31,706 nt of DNA from an uncultured Collinsella sp. (GTDB lineage Bacteria; Actinomycetota; Coriobacteriia; Coriobacteriales; Coriobacteriaceae): NCBI GenBank assembly GCA_900542085.1, contig UQMK01000023.1:1-31706 (forward strand), given 5' to 3'. The translations under genes and the position numbers were made by a program. The notes beneath the pieces were generated by a model. That model had not been told where the DNA came from. It saw only the letters and a list, made by a program, of their open reading frames with translations, and did no database searches. Positions 24,054 to 31,706 of this stretch are shown one piece after another (position 1 is the stretch's first letter; each line of letters begins with the position of its first letter).

Positions 24054-24911
24054 TTACTCTGCTTTGCCCACAGAGTTGAGGTTGGTCATGCGGATCTTAA
24101 CCAGCTCGGTGATCTCGCGCATGCCCTCCTTGGCCGGCTTCTTGGGATCGAAGCAGGCGGGGTTCTCGGCCATGTAGGCCATGAAGCCCTTGGTGTAGGC
24201 CTGACGCAGCTCGGTGGCGTAGTTGACCTTGCAGATGCCGTTCTTCACGGCCTCGGCGACCTGCTCATCGGGCACACCGGAGGTGCCGTGCAGAACCAGC
24301 GGCACGTCGACGGCGTCGCGGATGGCCTTGACCACGGACTGCTCGATGTGCGGATCGCTCGTGTACACGCCGTGGCTGGTGCCAACGCCAATGGCCAGCG
24401 AGGTGCAGCCGGTGTGCTCGACGAACTCCTTGGCCTCGGCCGGATCGGTGTAGGGGCTCTCGCCCTCAACCGCGGGACCGTCGTCCTCCTTGCCGCCAAC
24501 CTTACCGAGCTCAGCCTCGACGGGCACGCCCATGGCGCGGCCAGCGTCGGCGACGGACTTGGTCAGGGCGATGTTGTCCTCGAAGGACTCGTGCGAGCCG
24601 TCGATCATAACGGAGGTGTAGCCCGTGCGGAAAGCCTGCATGCAGCGGTCATAGCCATCGCCGTGATCGAGGTGCAGGGCGACGGGCACGGAAGCGCGCT
24701 CGGCGGCAGCCTTGACCATGCCGTAGAAGTAATCCAGGCCAGCGGTCTTGATGGTGCCCGGGGTGGTCTGCATGATGACGGGGGACTTGGTCTCCTCGGC
24801 AGCGGCCAGAACGGCCATAACAAACTCGAGGTTCTCGACGTTGAACGCGCCGACGGCGTAGTGGCCGGCCTGAGCGTCCTTGAGCATCTTTTCGGTGGTA
24901 ACAAGTGCCAT
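24054..24911 (-). CDS. fba: class II fructose-bisphosphate aldolase (or tagatose-bisphosphate aldolase)
   Basis: Zinc-dependent aldolase that splits fructose 1,6-bisphosphate to two triose phosphates. The 285-residue chain has the AFNVENLEF start, LHLDHGDGYD (zinc His and catalytic Asp), SVMIDGSH, AELGKVGGKEDD, the second zinc His in GVGTSHGVY, and LHGTSGVPDEQV followed by KVNYATELR for phosphate binding. The family also includes GatY/KbaY tagatose-bisphosphate aldolases, and the short length with HGTSG does not exclude that. The frame extends to 25052, but GGAGAGGAG lies ahead of the ATG at 24911 and the family N-terminus starts there. It is divergent from a DeoR-type gene and followed after 24 bp by nested repeat B. 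A glycolytic role is the default reading. Confidence 0.9.
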   Translation of the reverse strand: MALVTTEKMLKDAQAGHYAVGAFNVENLEFVMAVLAAAEETKSPVIMQTTPGTIKTAGLDYFYGMVKAAAERASVPVALHLDHGDGYDRCMQAFRTGYTSVMIDGSHESFEDNIALTKSVADAGRAMGVPVEAELGKVGGKEDDGPAVEGESPYTDPAEAKEFVEHTGCTSLAIGVGTSHGVYTSDPHIEQSVVKAIRDAVDVPLVLHGTSGVPDEQVAEAVKNGICKVNYATELRQAYTKGFMAYMAENPACFDPKKPAKEGMREITELVKIRMTNLNSVGKAE

Positions 24912-24962
24912 GAGCGTTTGCTCCTCTCCCTCGCCCGCATCTGGACATCGGGCGTACGTGTC

Positions 24963-25002
24963 CGCAAGGCGTTTTACCTTGCGTTTTACTGCGTCCATTG
25001 TA
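24963..25002 (-). promoter_or_regulatory. aldolase leader hairpin and possible -10 box
   Basis: On the minus strand TACAAT (24997-25002) could be a -10 box; no good -35 is paired with it. The leader then contains CGCAAGG/CCTTGCG (24963-24969 with 24977-24983, loop 7). A 9-mer GCGTTTTAC is repeated at 24969 and 24981. Confidence 0.35.
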
Positions 25003-25117
25003 TGAAATTCAGCGGCTTTGCATGTGCGAGATATTGAGCCCATGCAGGTCAATACAGTCGTTTTTGAAAAGTAAACGGAAGGAATTGGAGCCGAGTGGGC
25101 GTATTCGATATTGAATT

Positions 25118-25151
25118 TTGGGCGTTCAGCGTCTTTCTTTTATAGAAAAGA
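25118..25151 (+). promoter_or_regulatory. DeoR-type gene promoter with dyad on the -10 box
   Basis: -35 TTGGGC (25118-25123) and -10 TATAGA (25141-25146) are 17 bases apart. The 16-bp dyad TCTTTT-ATAG-AAAAGA (25136-25151) is centred on the -10 box, so a bound repressor would block the promoter. Autoregulation by the downstream DeoR-type protein is a reasonable inference. Confidence 0.45.
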
Positions 25152-25245
25152 TAAGTAATCGAAAGGCGTTTTCTTACTCAAAAAGAAAATGAACGAAAAT
25201 AGACTCAACACAATTCCTACAAATTTAGCCGAGAATGGAGCAAAC

Positions 25246-26049
25246 ATGGCCCACGCAACAACCCGAGCTTTCGCCGATGAGCGTCGTTCCGCCATCATGG
25301 AGATGCTCGAGCATAACGCCTCGGTGCAAGTGGCAGAAATCGCCCAGACCTTTGGCGTGTCCTCCGTTACCGCCCGCGCCGACCTGGACGCGCTCGCCGA
25401 GTCCGGCAAGTTGCGCCGCACGCATGGTGGCGCCGTGTCTCTCCAGAAGCGACTGACCGTATCCACCCAGGATCGCCGCATCAACGTCAATGTCGCCGCC
25501 AAGCAGGCCATCGCGCAAAGCGCCATCGAGCTCGTCGGCAATGGTGACACCCTGCTCGTCGACTCGGGCACCACGGCGCTCGAGTTCGTCCGGCTCCTCG
25601 ATCAGCGCGACGGTATTACCGTCATCACGGCAGACATTACCATTGCCGATTACATCGACGAGAGCATGCCCTCGGTCGACGTCGTCATGCTGGGCGGAGC
25701 ACTGCGCAAAGGCCATCGTTATCTGTACGGACCGCTCACTATGCAGGCGCTCCAAATGGTCCATGCCGATCTGGCCGTCATGTGCCCCGGCGCCTTTGTC
25801 CCCAGCTGCGGCTTTACGACCGACTTTCCCCAGATGGCCGAGACCAAAACGGCTATGGTCGGTGCCGCCCGTCAAAGCGTCGCCCTCATGGACGCCAGTA
25901 AGGTCAACGGACGCGGCATGTACCGTTTTGCCGAGCTTGCCGACGTTGACACCATCGTGATGGACCGTGATCCCGACGAGGCCGTCGCCACCTCAATCGC
26001 CGAGATCGTCGACGACGCCCGCCCAAATCTCCTCATCGCCGGCGCTTAA
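25246..26049 (+). CDS. DeoR/GlpR-family transcriptional regulator
   Basis: A 267-residue sugar-responsive repressor. The N-terminal helix-turn-helix (ERRSAIMEMLEHNASVQVAEIAQTFGVSSVTARADLDAL) matches the DeoR signature, followed by the usual GKLRRTHGGAV. The C-terminal part is the ISOCOT-like phosphosugar domain: DSGTTALEFVRLL, then VVMLGGALRK and the final DASKVNGRGMYRFAELADVDTIV, near-identical in form to GlpR and AgaR. The frame is open from 25189, but only the ATG at 25246 has GGAG (5-base gap). It is divergent from the aldolase gene, which is the obvious candidate target. The effector is probably a phosphorylated sugar, unidentified. A terminator-like stem follows at 26055. Confidence 0.9.
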   Translation: MAHATTRAFADERRSAIMEMLEHNASVQVAEIAQTFGVSSVTARADLDALAESGKLRRTHGGAVSLQKRLTVSTQDRRINVNVAAKQAIAQSAIELVGNGDTLLVDSGTTALEFVRLLDQRDGITVITADITIADYIDESMPSVDVVMLGGALRKGHRYLYGPLTMQALQMVHADLAVMCPGAFVPSCGFTTDFPQMAETKTAMVGAARQSVALMDASKVNGRGMYRFAELADVDTIVMDRDPDEAVATSIAEIVDDARPNLLIAGA

Positions 26050-26054
26050 ACAAA

Positions 26055-26091
26055 AACCACCACAAAGGCGCCTGTCCCCTCTGTGGTGGTT
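26055..26091 (-). terminator. intrinsic terminator after the flavodiiron gene
   Basis: AACCACCACA (26055-26064) pairs with TGTGGTGGTT (26082-26091), and AGG/CCT extends it inward through one position that is a G-U pair only on the minus strand. On that strand TTTTTGTTT follows, a proper U tract. It starts 24 bases after the flavodiiron stop codon. It may also serve the convergent DeoR gene, whose stop codon is at 26047-26049, though with no U tract in that direction. Confidence 0.85.
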
Positions 26092-26114
26092 GAGCATCAA
26101 AAGTAAACGTGTCG

Positions 26115-27275
26115 CTACTTGGACAGCTCGTCGGCGAGAACCTCGATCTGAGCGCGCGAGGCGTCGTTGAGCGAACCCAGCACAGTCACCTTGTTCTGCG
26201 CCAGGGTGATGTCCTTCATGCCCTCGAGCTCCTTAGTCATAACCTTGGCAGCGGTGGGCGCCCAGGAGCCGGCCTCGACGAGCGCCACGGTGCGGTTCTG
26301 GTAGGCATGCTCGGCGAGCGTGTGGATAAAGGTGCTCATGAACGGGAAGATCTCGCCCTGATAGGTGATAGAGGCGAGCACCAGACGGTCATAGCGGAAC
26401 GCATCCTCAACAGCCTCGGCCATATCGTCGCGAGCCAGGTCAAAGACGGAAACCTTCTGGCCGCGGGCCTCGAGCGCAGAAGCGAGTTCCTCAACAGCAG
26501 CCTTCAGATGGCCATACACACTCGCATAGGCGATCGTGATGCCCTCGTCCTCGGGCTGATAGCTCGACCAGGTGTTATAGGTGTCGAGGTAATAGCCCAG
26601 ATTCTCGGTAAGAACAGGACCGTGGAGCGGGCAGATGATCTGGATGTCCAGATCGGCGGCCTTCTTGAGCACGGCCTGCACAAACTTGCCGAACTTTCCC
26701 ACGATGCCAAAGTAGTAACGGCGTGCCTCGCAGGCCCAGCCCTCGGGATCCTCGATGTCGTTGGCGCCAAACTTGCCAAAGCCATCGGCACTAAAGAGCA
26801 CCTTGTCGGTGGACTCGTAGGAGAAGAGCACCTCGGGCCAGTGCACGTTGGGGGCACCGACAAACGTCAGGCTGTGGCCGCCCAGGTCAAGCACGTCGCC
26901 ATCTTTGACGACCATCTTGCGCTCGGGGAAGTCGGTGCCAAAGTAGTTGACCATCATGCGGAATGCACCCATGCTGGCCACAATCTGTGCCTGGGGATAG
27001 CGCTCCATAAAGGCGGCGATGCCAGCGGAGTGATCGGGCTCCATATGATGGACAACCAGGTAGTCGGGCGTACGACCATCGAGCACGGCCTCGAGTTTGC
27101 CGAGCCACTCGTCGACAAAGCCAGCGTCGACCGAATCGGCGACAGCGATTTTATCGCCCAAGATAACGTAGCTGTTATATGCCATACCGTTCTCGGACAC
27201 GTCGTACTGGCCCTCGAACAGGTCAATGTCGTGATCGTTGACGCCAATGTAGCGGATATCCTTGGTGATCTCCAT
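26115..27275 (-). CDS. flavodiiron protein (A-type flavoprotein, O2/NO reductase)
   Basis: A 386-residue cytoplasmic enzyme that reduces oxygen to water and/or nitric oxide to nitrous oxide in anaerobes. The N-terminal metallo-beta-lactamase-like domain (1-250) has the diiron ligand motif HHMEPDHS, then HWPEVLFSY, FSADGFGKFG and PLHGPVL. A flavodoxin domain (about 255-386) begins ITIAYASVYGHL and binds FMN. There is no C-terminal rubredoxin or flavin reductase domain, so an external electron donor is needed. AGGAGG lies nine bases before the ATG at 27275; the frame upstream to 27338 lacks support. In this fermentative organism, with oxygen-sensitive glycyl-radical enzymes, protection from oxygen is the likely role. 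Family sure, substrate preference unknown. Confidence 0.93.
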   Translation of the reverse strand: MEITKDIRYIGVNDHDIDLFEGQYDVSENGMAYNSYVILGDKIAVADSVDAGFVDEWLGKLEAVLDGRTPDYLVVHHMEPDHSAGIAAFMERYPQAQIVASMGAFRMMVNYFGTDFPERKMVVKDGDVLDLGGHSLTFVGAPNVHWPEVLFSYESTDKVLFSADGFGKFGANDIEDPEGWACEARRYYFGIVGKFGKFVQAVLKKAADLDIQIICPLHGPVLTENLGYYLDTYNTWSSYQPEDEGITIAYASVYGHLKAAVEELASALEARGQKVSVFDLARDDMAEAVEDAFRYDRLVLASITYQGEIFPFMSTFIHTLAEHAYQNRTVALVEAGSWAPTAAKVMTKELEGMKDITLAQNKVTVLGSLNDASRAQIEVLADELSK

Positions 27276-27291
27276 CAGGCAAAGCCTCCTA

Positions 27292-27321
27292 GATAGACAA
27301 AAGAGCCCGTCTATCATAGCA
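27292..27321 (-). promoter_or_regulatory. flavodiiron gene promoter with operator-like dyad
   Basis: On the minus strand an extended -10, TGC followed by TATGAT (27313-27321), gives a start near 27306 and a leader of about 30 bases. The dyad GATAGAC-N10-GTCTATC (27292-27298 with 27309-27315) covers the -10 box and start point, and its far arm touches the ribosome site. Placement suggests an operator rather than an RNA hairpin. No -35 box was found. Confidence 0.5.
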
Positions 27322-27404
27322 CTCGTCTTTAGAGCCACGGCTATCTGCCAGCATCCTTATCGATTGTTATTGAGGCGAAATATACCGCTGTTGACCTGCA
27401 AAAA

Positions 27405-28436
27405 CTATACGCGCGGCTCTGTCGTGGTATGTCGAACGATGAGCTGGCCGGAAATACGAATAGCAACGGTTTTGCCCGCCGTACCCGCCTCGGGAACCGC
27501 ATGCTCGAATACCTCGCGTCCGCGCTGATGCAGATCGAATCGCACGGTCGTGAGCTCGTTGTGTGCCACAAAATCATCGAGCGAATCGTCGACGCCGACC
27601 ACGCTTACGTCCTCGGGCACGCGCAAGCCGCTATCGCGCAGCGCTGCAATGGCGCCGTTTGCCATCTGGTCGTTTGCCGCATAAATCGCCGTCATGGTGC
27701 GATCGTGCTCGGCCAGGTACCTGCCGGCCTCGTAACCGCTGTTAGCAGACCAGTCACCCTCGAGCGGCTCTACCGGCTCGATGTGTTTACGCTCGAGAGC
27801 ATCTTGCCAACCGGCGCGACGAAATTGCTCGTCGACCGAGAACGACGGGCCGCCGATAAAGCGAATCTGCTCGTGTCCCAGCTCAAACAGATGATCCATG
27901 AGCAGCAGCGAGCAACCGTAATGATCGGAGTCGACTGTGGTCACCCGCGGGTGCGCATACATGGTGACGATAACCGTGCCGATACCCGGCAACGGATCAA
28001 ACGTCTCAAAATCGGGAGCCATACGGCTCATGCCGATAATGATGCCGTCCACGGGCAGCGCGGCCATACGACGCGTTGCCTCGGCAAGCGAAAACTCCTC
28101 GGTCTTGGACATCTCGACCAGCGTGATGGCGCAATTATGCTCGCGAGCAGCGCTGGCGATGCCATCGATCATTGAGAGGTTGCCAAACTTAGTGACATCG
28201 TTGACGCACAGGCCGACCGAATGGTAACGGCCGTCGCGCAGCGAGCGACCGGCATAACTCGGACGAAAGCCGAGCTCTTGCATAGCGGCTTGCACGCGCT
28301 GGCGCGTCTGCTCGTTGACGTTAGGCAAGCCGTTGGCGACGCGAGAAACCGTCTGCTGCGAAACGCCAGCAGCGCGGGCGACGTCGGCCATGGAGACCGG
28401 ACGCGTACCTGTATCGTTGGACGGGCGCCTTGCCAC
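27405..28436 (-). CDS. galR: LacI/GalR-family repressor of the galactose genes
   Basis: A 343-residue LacI-type regulator. The helix-turn-helix SMADVARAAGVSQQTVSRVANG and the hinge region (YAGRSLRDGRYHSVGL) are intact, followed by the ligand domain with GIIIGMSRM, IRFIGG, AIYAANDQMANGAI and VGVDDSLDDFVAH. The start is GTG at 28436 with GAAGGTGAT upstream. It is divergent from galK-galT across a 338-bp gap holding three matching 14-bp operators, one of them in its own leader. It therefore probably represses galKT and itself until galactose or a derivative binds. The symbol reflects context and has not been tested by sequence comparison. No clear terminator was found after the gene. Confidence 0.85.
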   Translation of the reverse strand: MARRPSNDTGTRPVSMADVARAAGVSQQTVSRVANGLPNVNEQTRQRVQAAMQELGFRPSYAGRSLRDGRYHSVGLCVNDVTKFGNLSMIDGIASAAREHNCAITLVEMSKTEEFSLAEATRRMAALPVDGIIIGMSRMAPDFETFDPLPGIGTVIVTMYAHPRVTTVDSDHYGCSLLLMDHLFELGHEQIRFIGGPSFSVDEQFRRAGWQDALERKHIEPVEPLEGDWSANSGYEAGRYLAEHDRTMTAIYAANDQMANGAIAALRDSGLRVPEDVSVVGVDDSLDDFVAHNELTTVRFDLHQRGREVFEHAVPEAGTAGKTVAIRISGQLIVRHTTTEPRV

Positions 28437-28529
28437 AGGATCACCTTCACCCTTGCGAGATCTGAATAGCGTGAATGCCGGCCCGGGCAGAAATACATCC
28501 CGCGCCGAGGCCCGCTATCGTCGGACGCA

Positions 28530-28730
28530 TGTTAACGTACTCTACTTTTTCTATCTGCACCTCTTCTGCTTTATAAGTCCATACGGCAGCACCGTTCACG
28601 GCTGTATTTCTACCGATTACCAGATTCTCAAAAAGTGACAAGCGTTGTGTTATGAGTACGTTAACATAGCCCGCAACGTGCGGTATCGTGAACACCTGGT
28701 TCATGCCGCTTCAAGTTGTTAACGTACTCA
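28530..28730. promoter_or_regulatory. galactose operators (three) and galK promoter
   Basis: The 14-bp dyad TGTTAA-CG-TACTCA occurs at 28717-28730, as its reverse complement at 28653-28666, and with one end change at 28530-28543. For galK, -35 TTAACA (28661-28666) and -10 TATCGT (28684-28689) are 17 bases apart; the middle operator covers this -35 and the right one lies in the leader. Their centres are 64 bp apart, about six helical turns. The left operator lies downstream of a possible minus-strand -10, TATAAA (28570-28575), of the repressor gene. The layout suggests looping repression. Confidence 0.8.
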
Positions 28731-28774
28731 TAACGACGCAAAACTCACCCGTGCGCGCCAAGGAAAGGACTCCC

Positions 28775-29980
28775 ATGACCACCCCCGACGAAAAGACATT
28801 CGCCACGCTCACCAAGCTGTTTGAGGAGGAGTTTGGCCCCATCGGCGACCGCCAAGTGCTCTACGTGCACGCACCCGGCCGTTCCGAGATCAGCGGCAAT
28901 CACACCGATCACGAAGGCGGCCACGTTATCGCCGGCTCGCTCGATGTCGCCGTTGACGGTATCGCCGTGGCAACCGATTCCAACAAGGTCCGCGTCGCCG
29001 ACGAGGGCTACCCCACGTTTGAGATTACCCTCAACACGCTGAATGTTCAGGAGTCCGAGAAGGGCACGTCCGCAAGCCTCGTGCGCGGTATGGCCTACGA
29101 GGTCGCAGCGCTTGGTGTTGAGCCCAAGGGTTTCGACTTCGCCTTTACCTGCTCCGTCCCCTCGGGCGGCGGTCTTTCGAGCTCCGCTGCTGTCGAGGCG
29201 GCATACGGCCGCGCTATGGAGACGCTTTGGGGCGCGCCCGCGATTGAGCCCGTCGCACTCGCCCAGATGAGCCAGCGCACCGAGAACAACTACTATGGCA
29301 AGCCTTGCGGTCTTATGGACCAGGCCGCTGTGTGCCTGGGCGGCCTTGCCTACATGGACTTTGAGGATCAAGCCCAGCCTAAGACCCAGAAGCTCGAGCT
29401 CAACTTTGAGGATCACGGCTACGCGCTCGTGCTCGTTAAGGTCGGTGCCGACCACGTGGCCGCCACCGACGACTACGCCGCCGTTCCGCGCGAGATGCAA
29501 GACATCGCCGCCGAGTTTGGCAAGACACGCCTGTGCGAGGTCGACGTTGCCGACTTTGACGCCAAGCTCCCCGAACTGCGCGCCAAGCTGGGCGACCGCG
29601 CCTGCCTGCGCGCCGTTCACTACTGGTATGAAAACGGCCTGGTCGATAAGCGCTGGGCAGCCCTTAACGCCGGCGATATCGATCAGTTCCTGGTCCTGAC
29701 GCGCGAGTCGGGCGCCAGCTCTGCCATGTACCTGCAAAACGTCGTTGCCAAACTGGGCTCCGAACAGCCCTCGATGTATGCCCTGGCACTGGCCGAGCAT
29801 GTACTCGACGGCCGCGGCGCCGTCCGCATCCACGGCGGCGGCTTTGGCGGCACCATCCAGGCCTTTGTGCCGCTCGATCTGGTCGACACCTTTATTACCA
29901 AGATGAACAGCTGGCTGGGCGAGGGTTCTGCCCGCCACTACGCAATTTCTGACAAGGGGGCTTATGCGGCATGGCTGTAA
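28775..29980 (+). CDS. galK: galactokinase
   Basis: Phosphorylates galactose to galactose 1-phosphate, first step of the Leloir pathway, cytoplasmic. The 401-residue GHMP kinase has the galactokinase signature near residue 30 in a variant form (GRSEISGNHTDHEGG), the ATP-binding PSGGGLSSSAAVEAAYG (about residues 128-144), CGLMDQAAV (catalytic Asp region) and the C-terminal RIHGGGFGGTIQAF. The frame extends upstream to 28688 across an operator, so I start at the ATG 28775 preceded by AAGGAAAGGA. It overlaps galT by ten bases, suggesting coupled translation. No galE is in the window; UDP-galactose epimerase must come from elsewhere. Confidence 0.95.
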   Translation: MTTPDEKTFATLTKLFEEEFGPIGDRQVLYVHAPGRSEISGNHTDHEGGHVIAGSLDVAVDGIAVATDSNKVRVADEGYPTFEITLNTLNVQESEKGTSASLVRGMAYEVAALGVEPKGFDFAFTCSVPSGGGLSSSAAVEAAYGRAMETLWGAPAIEPVALAQMSQRTENNYYGKPCGLMDQAAVCLGGLAYMDFEDQAQPKTQKLELNFEDHGYALVLVKVGADHVAATDDYAAVPREMQDIAAEFGKTRLCEVDVADFDAKLPELRAKLGDRACLRAVHYWYENGLVDKRWAALNAGDIDQFLVLTRESGASSAMYLQNVVAKLGSEQPSMYALALAEHVLDGRGAVRIHGGGFGGTIQAFVPLDLVDTFITKMNSWLGEGSARHYAISDKGAYAAWL

Positions 29981-31599
29981 TGACCGACGTGCGCGAGGCT
30001 GCGCAGGGCCTCATCGAATATGCCATCCACCGATCGATGATCGGACAGGATGACCGCATCTGGGCCTACAACACCATTCTCGAGTGCATCGGTGCTACGG
30101 GCCCGGCGCTTGACATGGCCTGGGCGCTCCAGGTTGAGAAACTCTCACTTTTGCACCCCGATACCCTGCCCGACTTTGACCTTGAAGGCACGCTTGCCGT
30201 GCTTTCCGAGGCCGCCGTTGCCAACGGTGCTGCCGAGGACACGGCGTCGGGCCGCGACCGCATCGCCATGCGCATCATGGGCGCGCTCATGCCGAGGCCT
30301 TCGGTTGTAAACGAGGAGTTCAACGGACGTATGGGCGTCAATGAGCCCCGCGCCGCGACCGACTGGTTCTACGGCCTGTGCTGTGACGCCGGTTACGTGC
30401 GCCGCGCCGCCATCGCGCGCAATATCAAATGGAGCACCCCCACCAACTGGGGCGACCTCGAGATCACCATCAACCTGTCCAAGCCTGAGAAGGACCCGCG
30501 CGATATCGCCGCAGCCGGTGCTGCCAAGAACACGGGCGAGAAGTATCCCGCCTGCCAGCTGTGCATCGAAAACGAAGGCTACCCTGGACGCTCCGCCGCA
30601 ACCGATGGCGGCGCTCATCCCGCTCGCCAGAACCTGCGCATTATCCCCATTCAGCTCGACGGCGAGCGCTGGGGCTTCCAGTACAGCCCGTATGCGTACT
30701 TTAACGAGCACTGCATTGCCATGAGCTCCAAGCATCGCCCGATGCACGTCGACCGCAAGGGCCTGACCTGCCTGCTCGACTTTGTCGACCTTTTCCCGCA
30801 CTACTTCATTGGCTCCAACGCCGACCTGCCCATCGTGGGCGGCTCGATTCTGTCGCACGACCACTTCCAGGGCGGCGCGCACGAGTTCCCCATGATGCAT
30901 GCCACCGAAGTCTCGCAGTTTAGCGTGCCCGGCTTTGACCAGGTCAGCGGTACCGTATTGCAGTGGCCGCTTTCGGTGCTGCGACTGCGCTCGCACGACC
31001 GCGCCCAGTTGCTCGACGCTGCCGAGAAGATTATCCTCGCCTGGCGCGAGTGGACCGATGAGTCGGTTGGCGTCATCGCGCGCACAGCCGACGGCGTAGC
31101 GCACAACACCGTGACGCCCGTCATCCGCCGCGTCGACTCCCGCGGCAACGCCGGCGGCGAGATCTACGAGGCCTACCTGGCACTTCGCTGCAACATCACG
31201 ACCGACGAGCATCCGCTGGGCGTTTTCCACCCGCATGCCGAGTATCACCATATTAAAAAGGAGAACATCGGTCTGATCGAGGTCATGGGCCTGGCCATTT
31301 TGCCGCCGCGCTTGGTTCCCGAGCTCGGCGCTGTCCGCGAGCACCTGCTGGCGGCCAAAGCCGATACCAGCTACGACCTTGCCGGCGCGCTCGAGGGCGA
31401 CGACCTTTGCCGCAGCCACGCCGCATGGGCCGAGGACGTCTTTGCCCGCCGCGCCGATGAACTTACGGCGGATAACGCCATCGATATCCTGCACGAGGAG
31501 GTCGGCGTGGTGTTTGGCCACGTGCTCGACAACGCCGGCGTCTTTAAGTGGGACGAAGCCGGCCGCGCCGCCCAACAGCGCTTTATCGACTCACTGTAA
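29971..31599 (+). CDS. galT: UDP-glucose-hexose-1-phosphate uridylyltransferase, Gram-positive (class II) type
   Basis: Exchanges UMP between UDP-glucose and galactose 1-phosphate. The 542-residue length and sequence fit the long GalT2 family common in Firmicutes and Actinobacteria rather than the 350-residue E. coli type. The segment GSILSHDHFQGGAHEFPM carries the active-site histidine motif, and YPACQLCIENEGYPGR plus QYSPYAYFNEHCI are family hallmarks. The ATG at 29971 has AAGGGGG ten bases upstream; the alternative ATG at 29980, which overlaps the galK stop as TAATG, is too far from that site. It ends the operon, followed by a hairpin and a strong terminator. Release from GalR control with galK is expected. 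Confidence 0.95.
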   Translation: MAVMTDVREAAQGLIEYAIHRSMIGQDDRIWAYNTILECIGATGPALDMAWALQVEKLSLLHPDTLPDFDLEGTLAVLSEAAVANGAAEDTASGRDRIAMRIMGALMPRPSVVNEEFNGRMGVNEPRAATDWFYGLCCDAGYVRRAAIARNIKWSTPTNWGDLEITINLSKPEKDPRDIAAAGAAKNTGEKYPACQLCIENEGYPGRSAATDGGAHPARQNLRIIPIQLDGERWGFQYSPYAYFNEHCIAMSSKHRPMHVDRKGLTCLLDFVDLFPHYFIGSNADLPIVGGSILSHDHFQGGAHEFPMMHATEVSQFSVPGFDQVSGTVLQWPLSVLRLRSHDRAQLLDAAEKIILAWREWTDESVGVIARTADGVAHNTVTPVIRRVDSRGNAGGEIYEAYLALRCNITTDEHPLGVFHPHAEYHHIKKENIGLIEVMGLAILPPRLVPELGAVREHLLAAKADTSYDLAGALEGDDLCRSHAAWAEDVFARRADELTADNAIDILHEEVGVVFGHVLDNAGVFKWDEAGRAAQQRFIDSL

Positions 31600-31630
31600 T
31601 GATCCCTTGGGGACGGAGGAAAACGGATCA
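31600..31630 (+). other. inverted repeat right after galT
   Basis: TGATCC (31600-31605) and GGATCA (31625-31630) flank a 19-base purine-rich loop. The first base follows the galT stop codon directly. It precedes the main terminator by 16 bases and is not followed by a T run. Function unknown. Confidence 0.4.
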
Positions 31631-31646
31631 TTTCGTCTTCAAGACA

Positions 31647-31687
31647 ACGACGCCCGCCGGCAACATCGCCGGCGGGCGCCGTTTTTT
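31647..31687 (+). terminator. strong intrinsic terminator of galKT
   Basis: Arms 31647-31661 and 31668-31682 pair at 14 of 15 positions (one A-C mismatch) around the loop AACATC, and a run of six T residues follows (31682-31687). Confidence 0.95.
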
Positions 31688-31706
31688 GAGTGTAGTCATT
31701 GGGGAT

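Overview
The window is a GC-rich stretch (about 60%, falling to roughly 50-55% around 21.7-23.7 kb) of a bacterial chromosome. Gene content suggests a strictly fermentative gut actinobacterium of the Coriobacteriia, most like Collinsella: pyruvate formate-lyase, sucrose PTS, Leloir galactose genes, a flavodiiron protein and BceAB-like and heterodimeric ABC exporters. The genus is inferred from overall resemblance; there is no rRNA here to confirm it.

Layout. 0-2.1 kb, minus strand: pyruvate formate-lyase activase (pflA) and a DegV lipid-binding protein with its own promoter and a long structured leader. 2.2-7.8 kb, minus strand: a sucrose/fructoside locus with a LacI-type repressor, a GH32-like enzyme, a PTS EIIBC permease and a canonical GH32 hydrolase; 21-bp operators lie over the operon promoter and in front of the repressor. 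8.1-10.5 kb, minus strand: pyruvate formate-lyase split into two genes, a 683-residue catalytic chain without the glycyl-radical domain and a separate 83-residue chain that carries it. 11.0-15.7 kb, plus strand: marR plus two overlapping ABC exporter half-transporters that look like an asymmetric heterodimer. 16.3-17.3 kb: DAHP synthase behind a clear promoter and a 234-bp inverted-repeat element. 17.5-20.5 kb, minus strand: a BceAB-like permease/ATPase pair. 20.6-21.6 kb: a single protein joining a Nudix (MutT-like) domain to a Vsr-type endonuclease domain. 21.7-23.7 kb: lower-GC stretch with small ORFs, an AraC regulator (possibly leaderless) and a HAD phosphatase. 24.0-26.0 kb: class II aldolase divergent from a DeoR-type regulator. 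26.1-27.3 kb: flavodiiron protein. 27.4-31.6 kb: a LacI/GalR-type regulator divergent from galK-galT, with three matching operators between them.

How the genes work together. Sucrose and galactose enter glycolysis through the two repressor-controlled loci, the aldolase serves the glycolytic trunk, and the split PFL with its activase (8 kb away) ferments pyruvate to acetyl-CoA and formate. The flavodiiron protein would protect these oxygen-sensitive steps.

Most interesting are: (1) the split pyruvate formate-lyase with two intercistronic hairpins; (2) the Nudix-Vsr fusion; (3) a family of about 130-150 bp nested inverted-repeat elements (7943-8072 and 23879-24029, with a partial relative at 23802) whose boxes are conserved while the stem sequences differ but still pair, each starting 22-24 bp after a minus-strand stop codon; (4) the 34-bp inverted repeat upstream of DAHP synthase; and (5) a hairpin-like repeat that buries the marR start codon. 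All were found by reading the sequence; no database search was run.
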